Assembly (NCBI RefSeq): GCF_003576645.1
Contig: NC_044922.1
Location: 26,089,417 to 26,153,416 of the forward strand
Source of the DNA: Ipomoea triloba
Taxonomy: Eukaryota; Streptophyta; Magnoliopsida; Solanales; Convolvulaceae
Length of the DNA stretch: 64,000 nt
Reading direction: 5' to 3'
Position 1 is the first letter of the stretch. Every line of letters begins with the position of its first letter. A program made the position numbers and the translations under genes. The notes beneath the pieces were generated by a model. That model was not told where the DNA came from. It did not search any database and saw only the letters and a program-made list of their open reading frames with translations. Positions 33,721-44,537 of this stretch are shown here, one piece after another.

Positions 33721-36167
33721 TTTGGTTATTGATCGTAGTGTATTATGTTATTAGTTTTTATATCTCTGTGTATGAATTCTGTACTTAAAACAAATTGAAA
33801 AATAAATAAACATATAATGGGGTTAGTTTTATAAGTATTGCAAACTTCAAAGTTTGCAATAATTATAAAATTGGTCACATATTTTTTATTACTAAAATCA
33901 TCAATTATTGATGAATTCTTATGGGTGACTGAGAATAGTTCTTTAGAGAAAATTGTTCTCATATGAACCCCTCCCCTCCTTCCCCCACCCCCCACACAAA
34001 CACATATACGCGGATTTGTTGAGAACCATGCTTCCTGTGCATTGAGCAATAATATAAAATTCATTTGATGATATGTAAACATGCACCCAAAACTATGACT
34101 TTAAAAGTGGCAACAAAGTTCACCCACTGATATATAAAAGTGCGTTATATGAGCGGATACTCTTTGTAGTTTTTCAAGATACACTCTAAAGTTTGAAATA
34201 CTTACCAATTTGTCATTGTGTATTTTCCTTTACTTTACCGTTGTTTATCATCTCAAATGGACAGCTAGTGTTAGTCATCAGTTGTTACCTAAAGCACCGT
34301 TTTCATGTGATCCAGATTTTATAAATATAATTGATAATTTTTTTCTTAACATAAGAGAATAAAGTTAGACTAAGTTATCAAAATATTAATACAATATAAA
34401 ATAAAATTGATAAAGGTGATATAACATGGTACAAAAATTGATAGTGTTGGTGATAACACCTGTCTAACTTTAAACGCAATGGTAGAAAGTAAAAAAGGCT
34501 GATTAGGAATTTGGAATGAATAGAGATTAGCTTTTTGATTGATGAGAACATTTGGTTAGTATATACTGTAAGCTTCACCTAAGGATTATATAATAATAAT
34601 ATTATAATTATTGTTATATATATGATGATAAAGTTAATGGGGGATAGAATAGGTGAGAGATAAAGGAAACTAAAAGAAGCTTTTTAAGGAGTGAGAAGAG
34701 GAGATTCATGAGTACCCACATTACTTTATTCTGAGTTTCAAAAGTTTCACTTTACCATGTTATGTTTCTTAATTAATATATACATTGACTGCCACTTTTA
34801 GCTCACACATTATTATTATTATTATTATTATTATTATGAAAAAATTTGTGGTGTCGATCGGCATCAGTGTCTCTTAGAGGCTATAAGTTTGTATTGAGTA
34901 CGGGATAATGGTTTCACAGTACTTGGTACAAACTCAACTTTTTTCATTCACTTTAATTTGAGATTGTATTGAGTATAAAAGACATTGTTGTTTGATACAT
35001 TATTATTATAAGAAAAGTCTATTATATCGACCTGCATCAGTGTCAATAGTACATTAAAACTGTATATTATTTTTATTGTACCAAATACGATTAGCACTAA
35101 TATCAATACCACAAAGTATAATCAAATACATTTTTATATCATTACATGATTGTACTTGGTTGGTGCACCGTATAAAAATCATTGTTATTGTTGTTGTTAA
35201 TGATATAAGACATTGTTACATAAGAAAATTGGGTGCATAACATTAAGATAAGAGAAAATTTTATTTGTACTCTTGATAACTATTATAGTATTATTATATT
35301 TAGTTCTTAATTTTAATTTAATTTGGTAATATTTAGTATATCAAAATTTGTGGATATTGTTATATTTCGTTTTCGATTACAATTTGTAAAGGTGAAAGTG
35401 TTATTATAATTGAAGAATATAAGTGAAATAAATTTAACAATCCTAGAAATAAAGTTGAAGCAGTACTTACAAATTAAATTTACATAATTAATTAGCAAAA
35501 AAAAAAATTGAATGTTCTTACTCTAGTCTCTACAGGGCAATTAAATTTATGGATAATTTCACTTAGACACCTGAAGTTTGAGCTAGTAACTTAAGTCTCC
35601 CTATTGTTTCAGAAATTACACGTGGAGAATCAAAATGAAGTTCTATGTCTTTCTTTTTTCATTTTTTTTTTTTTTGGTTACTCTTTGGTTCATCCAAAAA
35701 TAACAGACTTAATTAATAATGAGTGTTTAGTTTAAGGTATTTAACATGATTACTAATTGTTGTCAATGTTGTCTTTTAACAAAATTTCTTAAAATTTGGT
35801 AACAAAAATGTTTTGTAAAATAAATTATAATGTACTAATATATGTACTTGATGACTACAAATTAAAGGGAATGAAAGCTCATTAGGGATTGTAGATTCAA
35901 TTTTTCAACACTATAGGGACTAGGGAGTATAAATGAATTAAATGATTATTTAGGATATATAAAAGTTTTAATTTCCCCCCTCCCAGGATAAGTTCCAAGT
36001 TCTAATTTTTAATATTCTCTCTAACTCTAGTAATATTATCTTTTACCCTCACTATTATGAAATCTTAAAAAAAACAACATAATAAATATATAATTTAGAA
36101 AAACGTTAAGGTGTTGATGGTTTTCGATATAACTAAAAGTAAATGTAAAAAAAAAAAAAAAAAAATT
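33721..36167. other. AT-rich intergenic DNA, no gene seen
   Basis: Very AT-rich, with a (TTA)n microsatellite at 34,809-34,838 and A-rich runs at 35,497 and 36,148-36,165. The stretch at about 33,955-34,015 is C-rich on the plus strand. No coding or RNA gene recognised. Confidence 0.55.
34809..34838. repeat. (ATT)n microsatellite
   Basis: About ten ATT triplets without interruption. Confidence 0.9.
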
Positions 36168-36818
36168 TGATAGGAAATATTCCTCGACCTCGTTACCGGT
36201 ACGTACCGCATACTTGCTCGGTATTCAAGCGGAATGCTGATGGGAAGTATTCCTTATCATTTACCGACTTTAAAGCCAACTGATCCGACCCAATACAAAG
36301 GATCGAGTAGGGGCTTATTCAGTACCAGTACTTGTCTGTCTGCTGGATGGACAAACCACCTGACCTTCTTTACTTAGAAAGCTGAGCCCTTTTTCCCTTA
36401 GTCAAACCCAATCGCAGTCGGAACGAGGGCGTTAGGAACCTCAGTACACGTGGAGGAATTAGTGTAGCCTCCGACCTTCCCTCGTGCATGGGCTCCACGT
36501 GTCACACATGCCGGGTGACCGGCATGTGTACCTATTAGCCTCCTATAAATATTGCATTAAATGCTTGAGGAGGGACTTTTGGCATCTTCCACACATCTAT
36601 ATCAAGCTCGGGATCCTCTGACCCAATGTCTCTTTTTCTCGAACTCCATAACTTTAACCAAATAGCAAACGATCAAATGGTCTATTTGTTTTTTTTTTTT
36701 TGAAGGGACGATCAAATGGTCTATACATGATCCTATTTGTTATTTATACGTATTTATGGGAACGACCGTATTTACCACATCAATTTGTATAGGGTGCAAC
36801 GAGGAAATTATTCCCACA
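36168..36818 (+). mobile_element. Probable solo LTR or LTR fragment
   Basis: A ~650-bp, clearly GC-richer block begins TGATAGGAAATATTCCTCG and ends CGAGGAAATTATTCCCACA. It therefore has TG..CA limits and inverted GGAAATATTCCTCG-type ends as in LTRs. CTATAAATATTG at about 36,543 is a plausible TATA box in plus orientation. The 5 bases outside each end (AAATT and ATATC) do not match, so recombination or a misplaced boundary is possible. No coding interior is attached. Confidence 0.5.
36686..36707. mobile_element. 22-bp poly-T micro-insertion with 17-bp target duplication
   Basis: ACGATCAAATGGTCTAT occurs at 36,669-36,685 and again at 36,708-36,724, exactly flanking 22 bp made almost only of T plus GAAGGG. 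This is the footprint of target-primed reverse transcription of a nearly fully 5'-truncated poly-A RNA on the minus strand. Confidence 0.7.
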
Positions 36819-39649
36819 ATATCTCCATTGCACCTAGTACTACCATCTTTCAAAGTTTTTCGAAGAAAAAAGTGTCAATAAAATCCGTCAAACTAGTAGA
36901 ATAGTGCAATTCACTATAAAATAATTTCAATAAAATCTCTCAAACCGGTAGAATAGTGCAATTAGGTCATATTATTACCTATGCAATATGTTATCGTTGT
37001 TGTGGTGTCGACTAGGCTAACATGCAATGTCTTAAAGCTTATTTGAATTTTAATTAACAATTTTTCAAGTTATTTTTGATATTTTAAATTATTTTATGTA
37101 GTTCATTTTTTCGTTTAAAAAAAAAAACAAACAAAAAAAAAAAAAAAAAAAACACACACACATACACACACACAACCACTTGATGGTGGGTGACTATTTT
37201 CAGGTTGTCTTTTTAATGGAAGGGACAAACATCCATCAAATATATTTTAGAAAAAAATTACTATTTACAAAATTTAAAATAAAATAAAACTTAATTTAAA
37301 ATTACTAATTAATTACTATTTAGTATAGTTAGTGTCACATTAGTGGTAAGTTGGTAATCTTTTGAATAGGTAATTATAGAACTTAATTTTACTATTTTAT
37401 TGATTTAAGAAGTCTTATTGGAGTTTTTTTTATTTTTTTTAATTGTGAAACTTAATTGCATTATTCGTTAGACTAAAGTGACCAATTTGAAACTTTTTTC
37501 TTTTTTAAATTGTACCCATTGTGATCAACACTATAAAATTTCCATATAATTTATTATAATTAATTATTTAATTAATATTTCTAGTATCATAAAATGTTGA
37601 CATTAGTTAATAAAAATTCGAGGTGAAAGTAATTATAAGATCTTTGTACTATTAGATTTTGTTCAATTTAGTTTATATATTTTAAAATTTAGTAATTATG
37701 AACAATGTTAAAATGACTGTACTATTTTTTTTAGAACCACTGACTCTGTTACAATAGCTATTGAAGCACAAAGAGTCAACAGTCACCTCTACTGAGACTA
37801 GACCACAAGGTCTTTGGCGTTAAAATGACTGTTAGTTTTGCTAACACAGCATTGGCGTGATCACTACCACATTAAGTGTAATTAATGATGTGGGATGCCA
37901 ACTAATAATGTGTTATTTTATTAATATTTAAAAATAATTAATTATATCCACAACATATTTTATTTAAACTATCCAAAATGTAGAATTACAATACCTATTA
38001 GTAAGGGATTTAAACTCCATACCTATTTTATAAATAAGGTCACTCCCTACCACTTCATTACATACTATTCTTGTTAATTTATTTGCAAACAATAATTAAA
38101 GAACATTCAAAAGTGGAAACTAAACTAATTTTTTTGTACTAAAAAATTCATAAAATAAAAATAAATTGATATGTGCAAATATTTTAGTTTATGTTGATAA
38201 AAAAATAATAATGAAGAGTACAATTTTAATATTTCAATTTATTCTAGTATGTAATGTTTTAACAATTAACATTTAAAAATGTATTGAAGTAAAAGAAATT
38301 AACAATAGAAATAAAGAAATAACAATTTGTTAATGTAAAATATTTTTTGAATAAAATAAGTAATATTTATTTTAATAAAAATTTTTAAAATGTTAATTGT
38401 TAAAAATGCATATACTACATTAAAAGAATTACTTATTTTTAATTCTCTTCAATTAATTTCTACAACAAAAAAGTACTAGATGGGTATTTGTGGTAGGTAG
38501 TGGCTTTACTTATTGAGAAGATGAAGGGGTCAACTTTTTTTTTTTTTTTTTTTTTTGTAAGTATTGTAATTATTGATTTTGGATAGGTTAATATAATTTG
38601 TTGGTGATATAATTAATTAATTTTAAATAAAAATAAAATACGATATGAGTTAGCATGTCATGTTATTGATTAGGCTTACGTGGTAAATTTTAATGTTACG
38701 TCAACACAATCAACCAAAGAGTTCTACCACATGAGCTCTTAAATCTTACTATCTAAATTTTACTCTCTGATATAATGGACACTGATAAACTACTTTTTTC
38801 ATTTATGTGATCCCAATACAAGTGTCTACATCAAAATTTTGTGTATGTAAGTAAAAGTTGGAAGTAAAAAATAAAGTACATATAATATTTTCTTCGACCA
38901 AATAGTATAGGAATCAAGAATCTCATAAGTATTTTGTCCAAAATTTGGAAGTGCCCCTATCTACTAGTGCATATTTTAAAATTGGAAACTTTTTAATTAT
39001 AATGTTTTGATCAGCAGTGACAAGTGAGATTTGAGAATGCATAGCATAAAATCCAGTAATAGTGAGTTTATGAATTTTGAAACATGCACCAGAACTAGGT
39101 AGTACGTTAGTGGCCGGTTACTAGTTAGTAATTAATGCAAATTATTAATGCCTGATTAATGAGGAATGGGATTGTACGGTATCGTATTTGGGATATGTTT
39201 TAAATATTACTCTGTATTAAATTATGTATCTCAATTTACACCAGACTAATCATAAACTTCTAAAGTCCTTGTCCAAGAGCTGTTGAAGAAGATAAATTGC
39301 AAATCCTGTTAGCACCCAAGTTCACACAACTAACGGTACATTTTGCGCACAAGGGATCTTTTTTTTTTTTTTTGGCCACACCTATTTTCGTCCCCGGAAT
39401 CCTCAGATCCCAACCTTATAAGACGTGTGTTTTAGTCTTTGATACAATGTGAATGAAAAGACCAAAATATTAAAAATTAGAGAAAATGAGATCATGCAAC
39501 CCTAATAGATTCTGTAGCTAGTAGCCTAGGAGGTCATTCAATCAGTACAAAAATTAATTTTTCGGTAAATAAAAACTAAGCAACATTTCTGCTCTCAGAT
39601 ATGTAACTCTCTACTTGAATTGCTTAGTATTTTTGAGTTTTTTTTAAGT

Positions 39650-39682
<33 letters not shown>

Positions 39683-40734
39683 TTTTGCTCTTTTTCGATT
39701 TTTAATGTAACAAAATAGAAGATATATGCTAGCATATTTTGACGAAGTACAAGAGAATGATGTGCATCTACTCTTAATTATCTTACTATCGTCTAATCAC
39801 TATCAAGTATAGAGAATTCGCCACGTACCAATTGTTTGATGAAGGTTATTCAAGGATAAAGTAAAGATCATTAATTTTGGATGCAACAAGTGGATGAGAT
39901 TTTGGCCACATTTATGATTTAACACACCAATAATTTTCTTCCTCTATCAGTTAAGAATTATTTATATAAATGTCCAATAAATTCAACATTATTTTAAATA
40001 ATAAAATATTTTTTTTGAGTATTACTGTAATAATAAAATACTTATTTATTATACATTTATATATAGGCGTTTGGCAATTAAAAAAAAAAAGTTAAAACTA
40101 ACATTCTTGTCAATTTTTAAGGTGGACAATTTATTATCAAGTGTGACTATATAGTTTGAATTATAAAAATTTGAGTCAATTAAGGATGTGATTTTTTGAG
40201 GGGTGATTGAAAATGTTATTTCAAAGTAGGGGCGAAAAATCTAGATAAAATACGTCAAACTTATCAAAATACTTTTTGTTGGGTTCTTTATTGCCCTTTA
40301 TTGTTTGCATGTGACATTTGTATCGGGCGTTTAGAAAATGGTTTACCAAATAGCTTGCTAGAACTAACTAACATTATCAATTGGTCAAAATAACTAATGT
40401 AATCAATATCAGCTAAAACAATCAATTACCAACTATTTGCTAGTTGCCAAAAAAAAAAAAAAAAAAAAAACAAATCTTTCAAAGATTTAGACAAACCGAT
40501 GTTGAATAATAACTTTGAATTCAATTTAATCGTGATGTTTCTAAAGTAACACCAAACATATTAACCAATTTTTCCAACAAAATAATTACAGACAAATAAA
40601 CTCTCTGAAATATTTTCACAAAAAAAAATATTATTAACCAAAAGTACCAAGCAATCCATGATCTCAATCTAAAAATGTAAAAAATATATTACCTTTTGGG
40701 ATGGATAGACCACAAGGTTTCTTGACCCTAACTG
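36819..40734. other. AT-rich intergenic DNA with small repeats
   Basis: No gene. Notable tracts: A-rich then CA-rich run at 37,116-37,173, T tracts at 38,537-38,556 and 39,359-39,374, (ATT)n at 39,652-39,681, A tract at 40,450-40,470. The segment about 40,060-40,450 has GGCGTTTGGCAATT at one side and AACTATTTGCTAGTTGCCAA at the other, a possible small transposon without clear ends. Confidence 0.5.
37735..37825 (-). repeat. SINE-like dispersed repeat (minus)
   Basis: On the minus strand: GACCTTGTGGTCTAGTCTCAG, then TTGACTCTTTGTGCTTCAAT and AACAGAGTC. This is the same order as the copy at 5.5 kb and similar to the SINE-like element at 52.4 kb. Likely a decayed tRNA-derived SINE. Confidence 0.45.
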
Positions 40735-40908
40735 TAAGAGACACATTTAAGCTCGTATCATACTCATACTAATCTTAGCATCAGATCGGCGTAATTAAGA
40801 GGCAAAATGCTAGTCTGATTTATTTTTAATTTTTTTCACACAAGAAAATGTTCAAACTCCCGATCTTTCTTAAGAGACAAGAGTGCACGATCACGCACCC
40901 CATTTCCA
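40735..40908 (-). repeat. Dispersed tRNA-like repeat, copy 2
   Basis: On the minus strand: GTGCGTGATCGTGCACTC, TCTTGTCTCTTAAGAAAGATC, GGGAGTTTGAAC (B-box-like), and near the end ATTAGTATGAGTATGATACG. It matches the order and wording of 7,262-7,450. The interior differs by small insertions and deletions. Confidence 0.5.
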
Positions 40909-41846
40909 AATCTGTTGTCTCATGAAATGGGTTTGTTTAGACGTAGATAGTAATAATTGGCATTAATGAAATAACGACATCCATCTGCCCTTATTTATAC
41001 GCACTTGTCGTCGTCTAATCACTGACAAACAGCTTAGAAATTTTGAGGAAATGAAGAACACATTTACGGTTGAATGTCTTTTCAAATTTTTTTGACTTAA
41101 TTACATCATTATAACGTTATCTCTAAACGAAACGTGTTCCGTGAATACAAATATCTAGTATAAACCCAAAAATGGTTATTCAAACTATAAAATCATGTAA
41201 TATTAATGATTGAAAATATTTTTGAAATTTTCTACCTGTTAACTAAATTGACATTTCATTTTTGTTGTAATAACTTTAATTTACATATCAATAAATAAAA
41301 CATATATCATAATTCTTTACTTAATTCATTTTTTAAAACAAAATTTTATAGTCATCCATCAAGCAAGATTTTGCACAATGTAGCAATAATTTATTTATTT
41401 TTAATTTCGAATATATTTTATTTTGTATAAAAATTATTTAATAAATTAAATAGATACGAATGCAATTAAATTTTTTATGATTTTTAACTCGTAAATTTAT
41501 TTTTTCTCGTAACAACTGCAAGTGCATTTCCAATTATTGCAATTCCTAGCTTCGAATTAAATTTACGTGACATAATTAGCAATTATATGACCTATAAGGA
41601 ATCTGTCATGCTTTCACACCTGGTATTAATTGGCCATATATTGAGAAAGTATAGACCCCACGCGCGAAAGAGATCAAAGAAATAGCTCGAAGTCTTGTGG
41701 CAATAATAATGCCAATTTGTTTGAAAATCAAGTCCGTGTATATATATAGAGGGGATGCATTAGATGAGATGCATGTTCAGGTGTGAGCACAAAACTATAT
41801 GTATTATTTTTCCAGTCTGTCGTATATGATTTTCTTAATGGGGTCA
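40909..41846. other. Intergenic DNA, no gene seen
   Basis: AT-rich without recognisable features. Confidence 0.6.
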
Positions 41847-42280
41847 CACTTGTGTGAGACCGTCTCACGGATCCTTATTCGTGAGACGGGTCGGGTCAGG
41901 GCAAAGCACCATGCAAATGTCATACTTATATGTGCAAATCTCACACTTATATGCTCAAATATAACACTAATCAAAAATACAATTTTTGTTACTTATAAGA
42001 GAAAAAGTAATACATTTTTCATAATAAGTAATGTTGACAAGTGCCTCTCACTTATAAGGGCAAATATAATACTTTTGAGGAAAAATGTAATACTTTTAAA
42101 TCGAAATGTAAAAGTATTGTATTTTCCCTTAAAAGTATTACATTTACCCTAATAAGTAACAAAAATTTTATTCATGATTAGTATTACATTTGAACATATA
42201 AGTATGGCATTTGTGCATATAAGTGGCGCATTTGCATCTTGACCCGACCCGTCTCATGGTGAGACGGTCTCACACAAGTT
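41847..42280. mobile_element. 434-bp GAGACCGTCTC-type inverted-repeat element
   Basis: Ends ACTTGTGTGAGACCGTCTCAC and, on the right, GTGAGACGGTCTCACACAAGT are perfect inverted repeats over 21 bp. The match continues with GAGACGGGTCGGGTCA, CTTATATG.GCAAAT and AAAAGTATTACATTT in inverse order. The ends are themselves nearly palindromic (GAGACCGTCTC). The interior ORF (117 codons, 41,799-42,152) is not a transposase. The flanks show no clear target duplication. Confidence 0.7.
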
Positions 42281-44175
42281 TTTGCCTTCTTGATGTGATT
42301 TATCTTTTCTGTATTATTTATAGACTATTATACAGTAACATGGTTTATCTTGTGCACACCATTAGGTAGTGACTGGCTGACTGTGGATTTCCTTTATCAC
42401 AAAAAAGTGTATAACGTGAAATTAAACCGTGCATATAATGATATGTAATATTGTGCTCAAGAAACGTGTGAAACTCTAAAAGTGTACAACACAAAACTAC
42501 AAAGTGGCCTGGAGTGTTCTTGAGTTGTACGTGCTTTACATATCTAGCGTGCGCACGTTTTTTAGTGCATTTGAGAATCAATTTCTTATTTATCCCTTAG
42601 TTGTTTTGAGCATACAACATATTAATTTCTCCGTTTCACTTTGAAGAACTCGAATTGAATCTACTTTAATGGGCTCACATATATTTGCACAACAAAATAA
42701 CCACTCAAAATTACTATTTTAACTAAAATTTCCAACATTTAAGTGCATATTCCCATTGGATATGCCCTTTTATATAACTTTATAAAGTATATCATATAAC
42801 TTTATAAATTTAAAAGAGAATACACTACACAATCTCGTTAAAATGTTCATAGTCAGATTCCAACTTATCTCATTATTAAAATGTTCATAGTCAGATTCGA
42901 AATTAATTATGCCTAAGGGTTTTGGTCTCATACTCTTAAAAACTATGTAGAGTTGAATAGTTGTCTAAACTTGCAATTTCAAAACTTATTGTTCAATATT
43001 ATTGAGGACAAGAATGGTTAACAGTAAAAAAAGAATATAATATATATAAAAATCCTTGAAAAAGCATTTAGGAGCAATGAAAGTGAAGACACAATTTGGA
43101 ACTACATGCAATATAGTACTAACAATGGGTCCGATAAAACAAACAAGGGAATTGTATAGAAATTTGAGATTATGTATGCTTTTGAAGTTGTTTAATGGAT
43201 AAATAAGCATAGCAGAGAATGCAGATCATGAATAGTCCAATTTCATTGGGAAAAGTTGTAGCATGAGCATGAGACCAAAGGAATTTTTTTTAAAAGAAGG
43301 GAAATTTGGTTGATTCTCATGCCACTCTCTACCTTGAATCAATAATTCTTCTTCATTTCCTTTTTTTTTTAAAAAAAAATTAAAGAAAGGGAGATAAAAC
43401 TCAACATTTTTCTTTTTTTTTTTGGTGTACCAACGTTTAATTTCCACTGTCGAACATAATGACTAATCAGTTAGTCTGAAAATTTAAAATTGTTCCATAC
43501 CAGCGTTTCCATCGTCGAACACAATGACAGGTTATAAAACTCCGCATTGATATTTGATATCTAGGGAGAATTGGAGAAATAGGTGTTGCAATTTGTTTAT
43601 TTATTTATTTTTTAAATTAAAATATTATATTGTGGGGGGTAGGTGGGGCCCACAAGTGGTTGTGTTTTTCAAAATTAGAATTAGCACCCTAATGATACAA
43701 AGGGGTTAACTTTTTAACTTTTAAAAAAAATTTTGACCCTCACTACTTTTTGTGAAGTCTTCAGAAACAAAAATCATCATCATATTCCCTTTTGGTAACG
43801 CACGCCCTTGCTTGCCTTTTGGGCGTTTTCGAGCAGTCCGCCTTTTCCTCTTTACGGTAGAAAGCTGAATTGGTTCCAATGGAGGAGATGCATCAATTTC
43901 ATTCATTATTAGGAACGCATTGTGAGCCTTTATCCATCTATCAAAACTCCTTTAAAAAGTAATGCTTAGCTTTCTTGTTTAAAAAACGTAACATTTTTAC
44001 ATTCACAAGCATTCTACCTCATACCATTTTGTAATAGTGCAAAAGTTTTTGAAAAGGTTTTCATACCATTTTGTAGTTAATTTTGTTTTAAAAGCAGTTT
44101 AAATATATATAGGGATTTAAATGAAAGAAGAGGCATCCTGTAAAAAGTGAAGAATGAACACAATTGTCTTATTAA
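42281..44175. other. Intergenic DNA, no gene seen
   Basis: AT-rich. A 61-codon lysine/arginine-rich minus-strand frame at 43,721-43,906 lies in a slightly GC-richer patch 0.3 kb before the plastid insertion. It has no recognisable homology and may be organelle debris or chance. TCATAGTCAGATTC is duplicated at about 42,848 and 42,885. Confidence 0.5.
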
Positions 44176-44537
44176 TATAAGTAATGCAACTATGAATCTC
44201 ATGGAGAGTTCGATTCTAGCTAAGGATGAACGATGGCGGCATGCTTCACACATGCAAGTCGGATGGGAAATGGTGTTTTTAGTGGTGAATGGTTGAGTAT
44301 CACGTAAGAACCTACCATTGGGACGGGAACAACAGCCAGAAATGGCTTCTAATATCACGTAGGCTGAGGAGCAAAAGGAGGAATCCACCCGAGGAGGGCT
44401 CGGGTCTGATTAGCTAGTTGGTGATGAGGGAATATCTTACCAATGCGAAGATAGTCCGAGAGAATGATCAGTCACACTGGGATTGAGACACGGCCCAAAC
44501 TCCTACAGGAGGTAGTAGTTGGAAATTTTTCGCAATT
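44176..44537 (+). pseudogene. rrn16: Plastid 16S rRNA fragment inserted in the nucleus (NUPT)
   Basis: ATAAGTAATGCAACTATGAA and then ATGGAGAGTTCGAT, GGATGAACG.TGGCGGCATG, ACACATGCAAGTCGG, GAGCAAAAGGAGGAATCC, TCTGATTAGCTAGTTGGTGA and GAGACACGGCCCA.ACTCC are the leader and first ~350 bases of plastid 16S rRNA, in order. The full gene is about 1,490 bp, so only the 5' quarter is here. It differs from the plastid form mostly by C-to-T and G-to-A changes, and a segment near 44,440-44,460 is shortened (CAGTAGCTGG-type bases missing). It is a decayed nuclear copy, not a working rRNA. Confidence 0.92.

Noticed and set aside
36163..36823. 5-bp target duplication around the LTR-like block
   Set aside because: The flanks AAATT and ATATC do not match. 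The block is kept only as a probable LTR fragment.
43721..43906. Basic 61-codon frame as a possible organelle ribosomal protein fragment
   Set aside because: The lysine/arginine-rich text looked suggestive and lies near the plastid insertion, but no known protein could be matched.
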